DNA from: Sphingomonas sp. Mn802worker
Lineage (GTDB): Bacteria; Pseudomonadota; Alphaproteobacteria; Sphingomonadales; Sphingomonadaceae
Direction of reading: 5' to 3'
DNA length: 34,322 nucleotides
NCBI RefSeq assembly: GCF_000382485.1
Contig: NZ_AORY01000013.1
Coordinates: 1-34,322 of the forward strand
The stretch's first letter is position 1. Each line of letters opens with the position of its first letter. Both the position numbers and the translations under genes were made by a program. This document shows positions 1 through 5,879 of this stretch, piece by piece. The notes below the pieces were generated by a model. It worked only from the letters and a program-made list of their open reading frames with translations. It searched no databases and was not told the DNA's origin.

Positions 1-63
1 CTGTCGGCTGAATGATCATAAATAGCTGCTTTCGCTGACTTATCGTTTTTACCAGCATCAGCA

Positions 64-84
64 GTGCCCCCTGCTGTGCCCCCT
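64..84. repeat. Tandem GTGCCCCCT repeats, putative integrase arm-type sites (left)
   Basis: Two perfect copies of GTGCCCCCT at 64-72 and 76-84, starts 12 bp apart, lie just beyond the end of alpA at the left edge. Closely related TGCCCCC copies lie upstream of the integrase start at the right edge (34169-34210). Short repeats of this kind flanking a P4-type integrase are what arm-type binding sites look like, so I read 1-93 as the left attachment region. No convincing core repeat between 1-60 and 34210-34322 could be found by eye. Confidence 0.5.
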
Positions 85-93
85 TATTCTCTG

Positions 94-330
94 CTAGGCG
101 TCGAGTGCGGAGCCTGACAGCCGGCTTTTCAGCCAAGCTTCGACCTCACTTTCCCACCATCCAATGCACCGGATCGTCAGGCGATGTTGGGCAGGGAACG
201 TGCGATTCGCGACCAACCGGTAGATCGTTGCGCGACTGAGGCCGGTGCTGGCGATTACGTCATCAACCCGCAGAAAGCGGCCTGCTCGGGCTGCGCAGCC
301 CGCTTCCTTCGCCTGTGCGGCCGTCTTCAT
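94..330 (-). CDS. AlpA/Vis-like MerR-fold regulator, probable excisionase
   Basis: This 78-aa protein has the AlpA-family layout: RFLRVDDVIASTGLSRATIYRLV (residues about 19-41, compact winged-helix recognition segment), then the FPAQHRLTIRCIGWWESEVEAWL wing and helix. AlpA of the CP4-57 cryptic prophage promotes excision, and Vis of P4 is both regulator and excisionase. The gene is the last of the minus-strand operon and lies beside the left attachment region, and in the circular phage it points directly at the integrase gene. This context favours an excision or int-control role. Its start overlaps the upstream stop codon by ATGA, implying translational coupling. The family call is firm; the excisionase role is inferred. 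Confidence 0.85.
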   Translation of the reverse strand: MKTAAQAKEAGCAARAGRFLRVDDVIASTGLSRATIYRLVANRTFPAQHRLTIRCIGWWESEVEAWLKSRLSGSALDA

Positions 331-716
331 TGGGTAGCCTCGATCGCCTGTTCGATGTCGAGCTGCTCGGCCTCGGGTGCGTGTAAGTTCGTGCTTTCGG
401 GTATGATCTCCCCGCGCAGCTTTTCGGCGTGATCGAGCAGGCGCTTCGCTTTGCTCTCGAGCGCGGCGATGGTCAGGCGGATGTCGCCATCGCTGATGCC
501 GCGCTCGGCCGAGAACTTCGAGCGCATGCTACGCGAGCCGACGCCGATCGCGTCGCCGAGGATCTGCTGACCGCCGAGCAGCTTCGCGGCTGTTTCCAGC
601 CCCTGCATGCGGCCAACGTTGAAAACGCCGCGTGATTGAGCCGGTTTTGCGGCACAGACGAGAGCGTCAGCCTTGCCCGTGCGGGCACGGACAGGGGTGG
701 TGGACGTGCTGGTCAT
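327..716 (-). CDS. Hypothetical phage protein, coupled to alpA
   Basis: I do not recognise this 129-aa protein. It has a Ser/Thr-rich basic N-terminus, a central Gly/Arg-rich part and an acidic, helical C-terminus ending in a Glu/Gln/Ala stretch. Reading can extend upstream to 782, but that extension crosses the Ogr-type dyad at 767-791, so the ATG at 716 is preferred; it then lies about 63 nt after the dyad centre, as for the other late genes. Its stop overlaps the alpA start (ATGA). It may act with AlpA in excision or late regulation, but nothing in the sequence proves a function. Confidence 0.6.
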   Translation of the reverse strand: MTSTSTTPVRARTGKADALVCAAKPAQSRGVFNVGRMQGLETAAKLLGGQQILGDAIGVGSRSMRSKFSAERGISDGDIRLTIAALESKAKRLLDHAEKLRGEIIPESTNLHAPEAEQLDIEQAIEATQ

Positions 717-766
717 AGGGCGGTCCTCTTCGTGGAAGGGGCGAGCGCGCCGGGACCAGACCGCGA

Positions 767-791
767 CCTTGTCGAATGACATTCAACAAGA
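767..791 (-). promoter_or_regulatory. Ogr-type activator site 1
   Basis: This near-palindrome has outer arms CTTGT/ACAAG, inner arms GAAT/ATTC and a GAC centre. It matches the three late-operon dyads at 13923, 19211 and 26041 in arm sequence and spacing. P2 Ogr/Delta proteins bind a TGT...ACA dyad upstream of late promoters. The centre (779) is 63 nt before the ATG at 716. It would place the gene at 327-716 and alpA in the late regulon. Confidence 0.6.
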
Positions 792-800
792 CGCGGCCGG

Positions 801-1037
801 TCAGAACATGGGCGGCGGGCGGCGCCGGACAGGGTGGAGGTCGGCGACGAGTGCGAGCACCGCGGTGCCGTTGTCGAAGCGGATGGTCGTGAAGACGCGG
901 CGCACTGAGAGAACGTCGCACTGCTTACCGGCGAGCTGACCGATGCCGAGGTAGAGGCAGCGATCACCGCGAGCGATGCCGGCGCTGGCGCACGGTTGCG
1001 CAGGAGCTGCGCGGGCCACATCACAGGCCGAACGCAA
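801..1037 (-). CDS. Small hypothetical phage protein
   Basis: This 78-aa frame is cysteine-containing and basic, with a plausible globular core from residue 24 to 70 (RGDRCLYLGIGQLAG and RVFTTIRFDNGTAVLALVAD). The core looks like a small beta-rich domain rather than an antisense shadow. The ATG at 1037 overlaps the preceding 41-aa gene by 17 nt; the Ala/Arg-rich first 20 residues may not be translated, and a later start is possible. It is the last gene of the early minus-strand operon before the Ogr-type site. Function is unknown. Confidence 0.5.
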   Translation of the reverse strand: MRSACDVARAAPAQPCASAGIARGDRCLYLGIGQLAGKQCDVLSVRRVFTTIRFDNGTAVLALVADLHPVRRRPPPMF

Positions 1038-1146
1038 CGAAGGGGCCGGGACCGCCGATGAGGCGATCCAGCACGATGACGAACAGCTGCCCGATGACGA
1101 GGCCCGCGAGGCAGAAGCCCGCGCGAGGGGTGAAGCCGCGGCCCAT
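1021..1146 (-). CDS. 41-aa single-pass membrane peptide
   Basis: A 41-codon frame starts at an ATG whose A is the last base of the upstream stop (TGATG). The peptide has a short basic head (MGRGFTPR), one hydrophobic segment (FCLAGLVIGQLFVIVLD) and a Gly/Pro-rich tail, so a single membrane span is likely. It forms a coupled chain with the 48-aa membrane gene upstream and the HTH/zinc gene before that. Function is unknown; superinfection exclusion or membrane regulation are possibilities only. Confidence 0.5.
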   Translation of the reverse strand: MGRGFTPRAGFCLAGLVIGQLFVIVLDRLIGGPGPFVAFGL

Positions 1147-1292
1147 CACCGCGGCGTCCCGGCGAGCTGCGCCAGCGCCCAGGCGGCGACGATCGGCGCG
1201 AGCAGAATGGCGAGCAGGATAAGAGCGAGCTTGCCCGCGATGCGAAAGGCGCGGTGTGCGCGGCTGCGCGGTGCGTCGACGCCGGCGATCAC
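1146..1292 (-). CDS. 48-aa single-pass membrane peptide
   Basis: A GTG start at 1292 overlaps the stop codon of the upstream HTH/zinc gene (GTGA), and the frame runs 48 codons to 1146. The N-terminus is basic (residues about 6-21, APRSRAHRAFRIAGK) and is followed by a strongly hydrophobic segment (residues 22-44, LALILLAILLAPIVAAWALAQ), giving one transmembrane helix with a cytoplasmic basic head. Precise overlaps at both ends are the best evidence that it is real. Function is unknown. Confidence 0.55.
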   Translation of the reverse strand: MIAGVDAPRSRAHRAFRIAGKLALILLAILLAPIVAAWALAQLAGTPR

Positions 1293-1738
1293 TGGTCGCG
1301 CTCCGCGGCGGAAGCACCAGCACAGCGGACGCAGCTATGCTCGCTCGCCCATGCGAAGGTCTCGGCACGCGCGTCGTCGGTGTCCCACTCGCTGCAGCCG
1401 CAACCGCGGCAGACCTGCGGGTGGTGCTCGGCCGGCTCGCGCGCGAGCTGACCGTAGACTGCCTGGTCGAAGGGGAAGATCGCCTGCAGCGCGTAGAGCG
1501 TCTTGATCTTGCGGGCGACGTTGCCCGGCTGCTCGAGCATGTGGACGAGATCAGTGGCGGCGGTGAGATCGCCCGGCTTCTTGGCGAGCGCGCGGGCGAC
1601 CGCGGCGATCGACAGGCCGGCAGCCTCGCGGCGCAGGCGCAAGTAGGCAGCGGCGGTGAGGGGAGCAAAGGCGGTCTGTGCCACCCGCTCGCGCCGATCC
1701 TGCGGCAACGAGAAGGTGCGGGGGAAGGCGTGCATCAT
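1289..1738 (-). CDS. HTH-like protein with C-terminal zinc-binding cysteines
   Basis: In this 149-aa protein, residues 25-60 resemble an XRE-type helix-turn-helix (AAYLRLRREAAGLSIAAVARAL). The C-terminal part carries CRGCGC followed about 24 residues later by CVRC, a probable four-cysteine zinc site. The section between is helical. It is probably a DNA-binding early phage regulator, but I cannot assign it to a named family. It is preceded by a 100-nt gap from ogr and followed directly by the two coupled membrane peptides. Confidence 0.7.
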   Translation of the reverse strand: MMHAFPRTFSLPQDRRERVAQTAFAPLTAAAYLRLRREAAGLSIAAVARALAKKPGDLTAATDLVHMLEQPGNVARKIKTLYALQAIFPFDQAVYGQLAREPAEHHPQVCRGCGCSEWDTDDARAETFAWASEHSCVRCAGASAAERDQ

Positions 1739-1838
1739 GGGGCAATCCTTTCAGGCAAAGGGGTGACGTTGCCGGAAGCGGGACTTTCCGGCGGGTAGGG
1801 GGAGCGGGAGTGCGGGACGCGGCCGAGCCGCGCGGTGA

Positions 1839-2174
1839 TCAGCCTGTCATGGGTTCGGTGCCGTCGACCGGCACCGCGACCGCGGCGGGCAGAACGTCGT
1901 CGTTGGCGGGCACGCGCGTGTCGTCATTGGCCGGCTTCGACCGCCATTGACCCATCGGCAGCTGCACCGCCGGGTTCGGCTTCATGCTCGGACGCACGGT
2001 GCGGAAGATGCCGAGCTGACCCACGAAAGTGTGTCCGCAATCAGCGTCATCGCAGCGGAAGCGGATTTCGCGCGTGAGCAGGTCGATCTCGACCGAATCG
2101 TAGGCGATGGCGCGTGCGCGGCAGTGCGGGCAGGCGATGCCCGGTATGCGCGCAGGATAACTTCTCTTCTTCAC
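1839..2174 (-). CDS. ogr: Ogr/Delta-type zinc-finger late transcription activator
   Basis: The N-terminal half carries the Ogr/Delta signature: CPHC at residues 15-18, then a C-x4-C pair in the segment FRCDDADCGHTF (about residues 39-50), the C-X2-C-(about 22)-C-X4-C finger of P2 Ogr and P4 Delta. P2 Ogr (72 aa) binds a TGT...ACA dyad and contacts RNA polymerase alpha to switch on late genes. This protein is longer (111 aa), with a Pro/Ala/Asp tail. Its predicted targets are the four dyads in this window. Unlike in P2, ogr lies inside the early operon, overlapping the upstream gene by ATGA, rather than after gene D. Confidence 0.85.
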   Translation of the reverse strand: MKKRSYPARIPGIACPHCRARAIAYDSVEIDLLTREIRFRCDDADCGHTFVGQLGIFRTVRPSMKPNPAVQLPMGQWRSKPANDDTRVPANDDVLPAAVAVPVDGTEPMTG

Positions 2175-2665
2175 TGGTGGGCTCCCCCCGGCACCCGTCC
2201 CCCGGTGGACAGGAATCTGCGGATCGTGCGGCGCAGGCGACCAACGGCGCCGAGCGCCTGTTCAGCCTCGCGCATCGCACGATGTATCTGGTGCGGGCTG
2301 GCGCCCGGTTGGGTGAGCATGATGGCTGCCGCGGTGGCGTCGCCCATCTCTGCACTGGCTTCGGCGATCGTGGCGGCGAGCGCGCGCCGGCAGGCAACGC
2401 TCTCGCCAACCTCGCGGGTGAGCAACGCTTCGTGCGCCTCGTGCATCGGTGCGCCTTCACCGCCCGCCATGATGTAGGCGGTGTCGAGGGCGAGCGCCTG
2501 GTGCACGTTGGGGCAGCGGTCGACAGTTGGCAGCGACCACTTTTCGACCAAGCTGACCGACCAGCCGTTCTGTTCTGCAAAGCGAGCGACACCGTCAGTC
2601 CCGAGGTGATCCATGATCACCTTCACGGCGTGCTCGAAGGTGCCGGGCTCGCGTTCGATCGTCAT
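2171..2665 (-). CDS. Putative CII-like early phage regulator
   Basis: This 164-aa protein sits between the Cro-like gene and ogr, overlapping both by ATGA. Residues 8-60 (VIMDHLGTDGVARFAEQNGW...VEKWSLPTVDRCPN) look like a helix-turn-helix segment with the 'kWs.P' feature seen in phage regulatory proteins of the CII/BcepMu type. The rest is helical and Ala-rich, with a basic C-terminus. Position as second gene of the lytic operon fits the P2/186 CII or Cox/Apl region. Family assignment is tentative. Confidence 0.5.
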   Translation of the reverse strand: MTIEREPGTFEHAVKVIMDHLGTDGVARFAEQNGWSVSLVEKWSLPTVDRCPNVHQALALDTAYIMAGGEGAPMHEAHEALLTREVGESVACRRALAATIAEASAEMGDATAAAIMLTQPGASPHQIHRAMREAEQALGAVGRLRRTIRRFLSTGGRVPGGAHQ

Positions 2666-2955
2666 GCTTTGCGCCCGTCAGAAATAATCGCGCGATCTGA
2701 CGTGAGGCGACCGTGCCCTACCGCTATCACCGTAGTGTCTTCCGCTGGGAACACGCCCGGCCGGAGATCATGTCGCGACACGCCAGTACGCTTTTCGACC
2801 TCCAACACGAGCTCCGCAGGGAGAGGGTGATTGCGAACTAACCAGCTAAAGACCGTCGACTGCTTACGACCAATGATCCGCGCGAAGGCTGATTGCCCGC
2901 CAGCTTGGCGAACGGCTTGTGCAAGCGGCGAGTCTAGGACGTGTTCAACAGCCAT
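2662..2955 (-). CDS. Cro-like (YdaS-type) repressor
   Basis: This 97-aa protein has a Cro/YdaS-type DNA-binding domain: AQAVRQAGGQSAFARIIGRKQSTVFSWL (residues about 13-40), followed by LPAELVLEVEKRTGVSRHDLRPGVFP, the typical 'iE..tG....LRP' end. It is transcribed divergently from cI and is the first gene of the lytic-side operon, as Cro, Cox and Apl are. A TTGACG -35 lies upstream with operator O1 over the spacer. No Shine-Dalgarno is visible before the ATG and the predicted start point falls at about the ATG, so the message may be leaderless. Confidence 0.85.
   Translation of the reverse strand: MAVEHVLDSPLAQAVRQAGGQSAFARIIGRKQSTVFSWLVRNHPLPAELVLEVEKRTGVSRHDLRPGVFPAEDTTVIAVGHGRLTSDRAIISDGRKA
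2718..2735. promoter_or_regulatory. Candidate third repressor operator inside the cro-like gene
   Basis: CTACCG-N6-CCGTAG differs from the two intergenic operators (CTACCG-N6-CGGTAG) at a single base. It lies in the 3' half of the cro-like gene, about 240 bp from O1, a distance compatible with looping by an oligomeric repressor. Confidence 0.35.
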
Positions 2956-2991
2956 AGTGTGCGACTACCGCCGATGCGGTAGCATCGTCAA
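2956..2991 (-). promoter_or_regulatory. Predicted promoter for the cro-like operon
   Basis: On the minus strand TTGACG (2991-2986) is followed after 17 nt by GTAGTC (2968-2963), a good -35 and a weak -10. The expected start point is at about 2956, right at the ATG of the cro-like gene. Operator O1 covers the spacer and -10, so CI binding should block it. Confidence 0.45.
2965..2982. promoter_or_regulatory. Repressor operator O1
   Basis: This is a perfect dyad CTACCGC-CGAT-GCGGTAG in the cro/cI intergenic region, sharing the half-site CTACCG with N6 spacing with O2. It overlaps the predicted cro promoter. Confidence 0.75.
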
Positions 2992-3003
2992 CCATAATTA
3001 TGG
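2992..3003. promoter_or_regulatory. AT-rich palindrome between the operators
   Basis: CCATAATTATGG is a perfect 12-bp palindrome midway between O1 and O2. It contains CATAAT on both strands, so it may provide a -10 element (for cI on the plus strand) or an easily melted segment. No matching -35 is clear. Confidence 0.35.
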
Positions 3004-3008
3004 AGTAC

Positions 3009-3034
3009 GGTTCTACCGCGTTTTCGGTAGAACC
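3009..3034. promoter_or_regulatory. Repressor operator O2
   Basis: This dyad has perfect 10-bp arms, GGTTCTACCG and CGGTAGAACC, around a CGTTTT centre, so the core is CTACCG-N6-CGGTAG as in O1. It ends 5 bp before the cI start codon and would allow autoregulation of cI. Confidence 0.75.
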
Positions 3035-3039
3035 ACGCC

Positions 3040-3696
3040 ATGACGGTTGGCGAGCGGATATTAGAGCGTCTTCACGCGCTCGGCATGAGCCAAGCAGAGT
3101 TGGCGCGACGCGTTTCTCTCGCGCAGACAACGATCAACAATCTTGTACGTGGTGATGCGCGATCCTCATCCTATCTGCACAAGATCGCACGCGCCCTTGA
3201 AACCTCTGTCGATTATCTGACTTCAGAGACGGATGATCCGGCCACAGACGCGCCGCCGGCACCGACCCGCGAGCAGATGGCGCAGCTGCTCGACCTCGTG
3301 CCGGTGGCATCGATCGATCTCGCTTACGGTATGGGAGCGACGTTCGCGGACGATCCGGTCAACGTCGATCTGATGTATTTTCCAAGTCAGTGGCTCGAAG
3401 CGCTGACCAGCACGCCGGCTGCGTCGCTCACGTGGGCGAGGGGGCGGGGCGATTCGATGTCACCGACGATCAACGATCACGACATCGTGCTGATCGATCG
3501 ATCGGATCGTAGCGTCCGCGACCAGGACGCGATCTGGGCTTTCACGATCGGCGGGATGGCGATGATGAAGCGGCTGCGCATCCGCGGCGACAAGGTCACG
3601 ATCCTGTCGGACAACGACAAGGTGCCGCCCGATTACGCGCACCCGGACGAGCTGAACGTCGTCGGCAAGGTTTCACACATCGTTCGCAGGACTTAG
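3040..3696 (+). CDS. CI-like lysogeny repressor, XRE HTH plus S24 peptidase-fold domain
   Basis: This 218-aa protein has an N-terminal HTH (residues 4-60: GMSQAELARRVSLAQTTINNLVRGD) and a C-terminal LexA/CI-type domain with the nucleophile motif GDSMSP (Ser139) and the matching lysine (MMKRLR, Lys177); their 38-residue spacing is like that in LexA. The usual Ala-Gly or Cys-Gly cleavage dipeptide between the domains is not seen, so it may not self-cleave on RecA contact. It is the first plus-strand gene after the operators and is read divergently from the cro-like gene. It is the best candidate for the master repressor of this prophage. Confidence 0.9.
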   Translation: MTVGERILERLHALGMSQAELARRVSLAQTTINNLVRGDARSSSYLHKIARALETSVDYLTSETDDPATDAPPAPTREQMAQLLDLVPVASIDLAYGMGATFADDPVNVDLMYFPSQWLEALTSTPAASLTWARGRGDSMSPTINDHDIVLIDRSDRSVRDQDAIWAFTIGGMAMMKRLRIRGDKVTILSDNDKVPPDYAHPDELNVVGKVSHIVRRT

Positions 3697-3718
3697 CGAA
3701 CGCTCAAGGGGGGTGAGC

Positions 3719-4528
3719 ATGGTGAGTGTTTCGGCGCAGCGTCTGACCGAGAAGGTCGCTGTTCTTCCACCAAGCATTGCGGTGGCGATGCCGGAGAGCG
3801 AGGCCGAGGCACCGCCCCCGGCCGGCGACGAACCACAGCCGATCGCCGGCTTCCTGTGCATCATCGAATACGTCAACGCAGATGGCGTGGTGAGCGAGCG
3901 GGCGATCAGTTGCCGCAAGTACGAGCACTTCAACGGGAACCCTCGCATCGGCGCAATCTGCGGCGAGTCGAGACGCTATAAGACCTTCAATTGCGATCGC
4001 ATCAAGGCCGTCACCGACGCGCAGACGGGTGAGTGCCTGGGCGATGGCAGCTTCTTCGAGCAGTTTCTCGTCGGCGCGTACAAGGTGTTGAAGCACGACT
4101 GGAACACGACATCGAGCAACAAGTCGCTTATCGTGGCCGGGCTGAACGTCCTCAGCTTCATGGCGAGGTGCGACGGCCGATGGCACCGCCTTGAAGAACA
4201 GGCGATCGAGGATTTCGTCTGCTCGCTGTGGATCCGCAAGGAATGGGAGAACGAGCCGCCAATGGCGGAGATACTCGCCCATGCGCGGCGCCTGGCGCCT
4301 GATGGCGAGGTGTTCCGGTCGGCGATCGCGCAATACGCGCACAGCAGCACCGCGGCGACGGTGCTGACCCGGTTCGTCAACCGTGTGGTCGCAGCCGACG
4401 GCGTGATCTGCGACAAGGAGCACCACTGGGTAGCCGAATACGGCGAGCTGCTCGAAGATGCGCGTCGGGCGGAGAGCGCGGCAAAAAGCGCGTACAAGCA
4501 GGCGCAGAAGGCACCTATGCCATCGTGA
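3719..4528 (+). CDS. WYL-like plus TerB-like domain fusion protein
   Basis: This 269-aa protein follows cI by 22 nt; the ATG at 3719 lies just after an AAGGGGGG ribosome site, though GTG at 3713 is possible. After a low-complexity Pro/Ala/Glu leader, residues about 46-106 (counted from the ATG) resemble a WYL ligand-binding SH3-like fold (LCIIEYVNADGVVSERAISCRKYEHF and RYKTFNCDRIKAV). Residues about 138-253 resemble TerB: a LNVLSFMARCDGRWHRLEEQAIEDFV helix and a second acidic helix with AADGVICDKEH. WYL domains sense nucleic acids or nucleotides in defence and regulatory proteins, and TerB occurs in stress and phage-response loci. It may be a lysogeny-expressed cargo or accessory regulator. 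Confidence 0.65.
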   Translation: MVSVSAQRLTEKVAVLPPSIAVAMPESEAEAPPPAGDEPQPIAGFLCIIEYVNADGVVSERAISCRKYEHFNGNPRIGAICGESRRYKTFNCDRIKAVTDAQTGECLGDGSFFEQFLVGAYKVLKHDWNTTSSNKSLIVAGLNVLSFMARCDGRWHRLEEQAIEDFVCSLWIRKEWENEPPMAEILAHARRLAPDGEVFRSAIAQYAHSSTAATVLTRFVNRVVAADGVICDKEHHWVAEYGELLEDARRAESAAKSAYKQAQKAPMPS

Positions 4529-4629
4529 ACGGTCTTAATCTCGGGCGATGCACCGACGCGCTATGGACGCTCGCCGCCTTCGTTCTGCTTGGTATGCTCG
4601 CGTACGGGCTGGCTGAGTACTGGCTCTGA
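4525..4629 (+). CDS. 34-aa membrane peptide coupled to the WYL-TerB gene
   Basis: A GTG at 4525 overlaps the stop of the WYL-TerB gene (GTGA) and opens a 34-codon frame. A short polar head is followed by one hydrophobic stretch (LWTLAAFVLLGMLAYGLAEYWL), so the peptide should span or dip into the membrane. The overlap suggests coupled translation. It could anchor or modulate the upstream protein; no family is recognised. Confidence 0.5.
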   Translation: MNGLNLGRCTDALWTLAAFVLLGMLAYGLAEYWL

Positions 4630-4661
4630 GCAGCGAACAGTGGGGAGCGTGATCGCAGCGG

Positions 4662-5081
4662 TCACGTACCCCACTCGGGGCCGTCTTCATCGGGCCAGAA
4701 GCCGTCGCCGTCCGCAGGGTCGTGCTCCTCGCCGATCGGCGCTGCGAAGGCGACCGGTGGTAGTGTCGGTGCACCGCCACCGACACGGACGCGCGTGTAT
4801 CCTGCCTTGCCGACGATACCCTGATAGATCGCGTTGACCTCAAGCCCCTCGCGGATCTTGCCTCCAATCCACTGTGATCGCTCGGCCGTGACGTAGCCGA
4901 CCTGAACGCCGCTCGGGCTGAACACCGCCACTGCCCAGCAATCATGCGGGTTCTTCGGCTCGGGCACGAGCGCCAGCGGGGCACCCTCCTTGAGCAGCAG
5001 CAGCTCCGATCGCCGGTTAGTGCGCGCGCGGTCGGCGTTGGGGTAATCGATCCCGACGATAGCCAGCGTGAACTCCTTCAT
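4662..5081 (-). CDS. HIRAN-domain protein
   Basis: This 139-aa protein begins MKEFTLAIVGIDYPNADR; the HIRAN pattern follows through LLLLKEGAPLALVPEPKNPHDCWAVAVFSPSG and VGYVTAERSQWIGGKIREG. In HLTF, HIRAN binds the 3' end of single-stranded DNA at stalled forks; bacterial stand-alone copies are thought to sense DNA ends or damage. The C-terminus here is Gly/Pro-rich then acidic. An in-frame ATG at 5114 exists, but 5081 is chosen because the LexA-type box (5098-5112) would otherwise be inside the gene. It is divergent from the small-gene operon at 5157. A DNA-damage-regulated role is inferred. Confidence 0.75.
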   Translation of the reverse strand: MKEFTLAIVGIDYPNADRARTNRRSELLLLKEGAPLALVPEPKNPHDCWAVAVFSPSGVQVGYVTAERSQWIGGKIREGLEVNAIYQGIVGKAGYTRVRVGGGAPTLPPVAFAAPIGEEHDPADGDGFWPDEDGPEWGT

Positions 5082-5097
5082 CTTCGTCGCCCTATGA

Positions 5098-5112
5098 GAA
5101 CAAACACCGAAC
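5098..5112 (-). promoter_or_regulatory. LexA (SOS) box of the alphaproteobacterial type
   Basis: On the minus strand the sequence is GTTC-GGTGTTT-GTTC, an exact GTTC-N7-GTTC match to the LexA box of Rhizobium, Rhodobacter and Caulobacter. It lies 17 nt before the HIRAN start and 45 nt before the small-gene operon at 5157, so it could control either or both. A second GAACAT-CT-ATGTTC dyad overlaps it at 5109-5122. Confidence 0.65.
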
Positions 5113-5156
5113 ATCTATGTTCTGGTCAAAGGCGAGTCGAGCAGAAGGAGTCGGAA

Positions 5157-5387
5157 ATGCAGGACACGATTGACGCGAGTACGCAGGTGACTTTCGGCGC
5201 GTGGCTGTTGTGCCAGGGTGAGCGCGGTGGGTTGATCGGGCAGCTCGCCAAGGGAGCGGCGGGTGACCGTGGTTTCCCTCGCCACGGAACACCGCAGGAG
5301 GTGCGGGCGCGGCTGATCACGACGCAGGCGGATGGTGACATGTTCGAGGCGCTGGACGACGCCGAGCTCGACTGGGCCGCATACTGA
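5157..5387 (+). CDS. Small hypothetical phage protein (76 aa)
   Basis: The ATG at 5157 is preceded by a good GAAGGAG ribosome site. The 76-aa product carries FGAWLLCQGERGGLIGQLAKGAAGDRGFP followed by an acidic C-terminus, which resembles short YozE/SAM-like phage proteins, though only loosely. It is the first gene of a plus-strand cluster downstream of the LexA-type box, and overlaps the next gene by one base (TGATG). Because it may be SOS-controlled, a Tum-like antirepressor role is worth testing; the sequence does not show it. Confidence 0.65.
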   Translation: MQDTIDASTQVTFGAWLLCQGERGGLIGQLAKGAAGDRGFPRHGTPQEVRARLITTQADGDMFEALDDAELDWAAY

Positions 5388-5641
5388 TGGGCGCGGCATT
5401 ATGGCGGCAGGCTCGTGTCGAGGAAGTGGTGGAGCGGCCGCTGCCGGCTCTAGGCATCCGCTTCCGCTACTGCATCACCGTGTTTGGAGAGCAGCGCGCT
5501 CCGTGGCGCGACAGCGCGGCGCACGCGATCGATGATGCGATTGCGCTGGAGTTGGCGAGTTGGGACGAGTCGCAGCAGCAGCACTTCCTTGCGGTGCCGG
5601 TCGGGATCAAGACCGAGAAGGTGCGCGATGCGGCAGGTTAA
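5387..5641 (+). CDS. Small hypothetical phage protein (84 aa)
   Basis: The product is 84 aa and the start overlaps the previous stop codon (TGATG). It has a strand-rich middle (IRFRYCITVFGEQ) and an acidic helix (AAHAIDDAIALELASWDESQQ). No family is recognised. It belongs to the coupled three-gene plus-strand cluster behind the LexA-type box. Confidence 0.6.
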   Translation: MGAALWRQARVEEVVERPLPALGIRFRYCITVFGEQRAPWRDSAAHAIDDAIALELASWDESQQQHFLAVPVGIKTEKVRDAAG

Positions 5642-5879
5642 CCGCGACGAGTTGCGCGATCGGTTGGCGTCGGCACTGCGGAAGGTGACCGCCAGCCAGT
5701 ACAAGGAGCTGCAGCATCACGAGCCGGCTCGCAGACTGCGGGCGCGGCTTCGGATCGGCGACATGATGGTTGAGGCAGTGCGCCATTACGAGATCCTGAC
5801 GGACGCGCCGGCTCCACCGCCGTTCCGCTATCCTGATCTCGGAGACGCACCTGACGCGCCGATGATAGAAGACAACTGA
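5628..5879 (+). CDS. Small hypothetical phage protein (83 aa)
   Basis: The start at 5628 overlaps the end of the previous gene by 14 nt. The 83-aa product is helical and basic in its first 55 residues (RDELRDRLASALRKVTASQYKEL) and proline/acidic at the C-terminus. No family is recognised. A much longer upstream reading in the same frame is Arg/Ser-rich and antisense-like, so it was not used. Confidence 0.55.
   Translation: MRQVNRDELRDRLASALRKVTASQYKELQHHEPARRLRARLRIGDMMVEAVRHYEILTDAPAPPPFRYPDLGDAPDAPMIEDN

Noticed and set aside
1021..1668. 215-codon minus-strand frame covering the two membrane peptides
   Set aside because: Only its last 41 codons look like protein; the earlier part is Ser/Arg/Pro shadow of the zinc-protein gene. 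The short coupled frames explain the region better.
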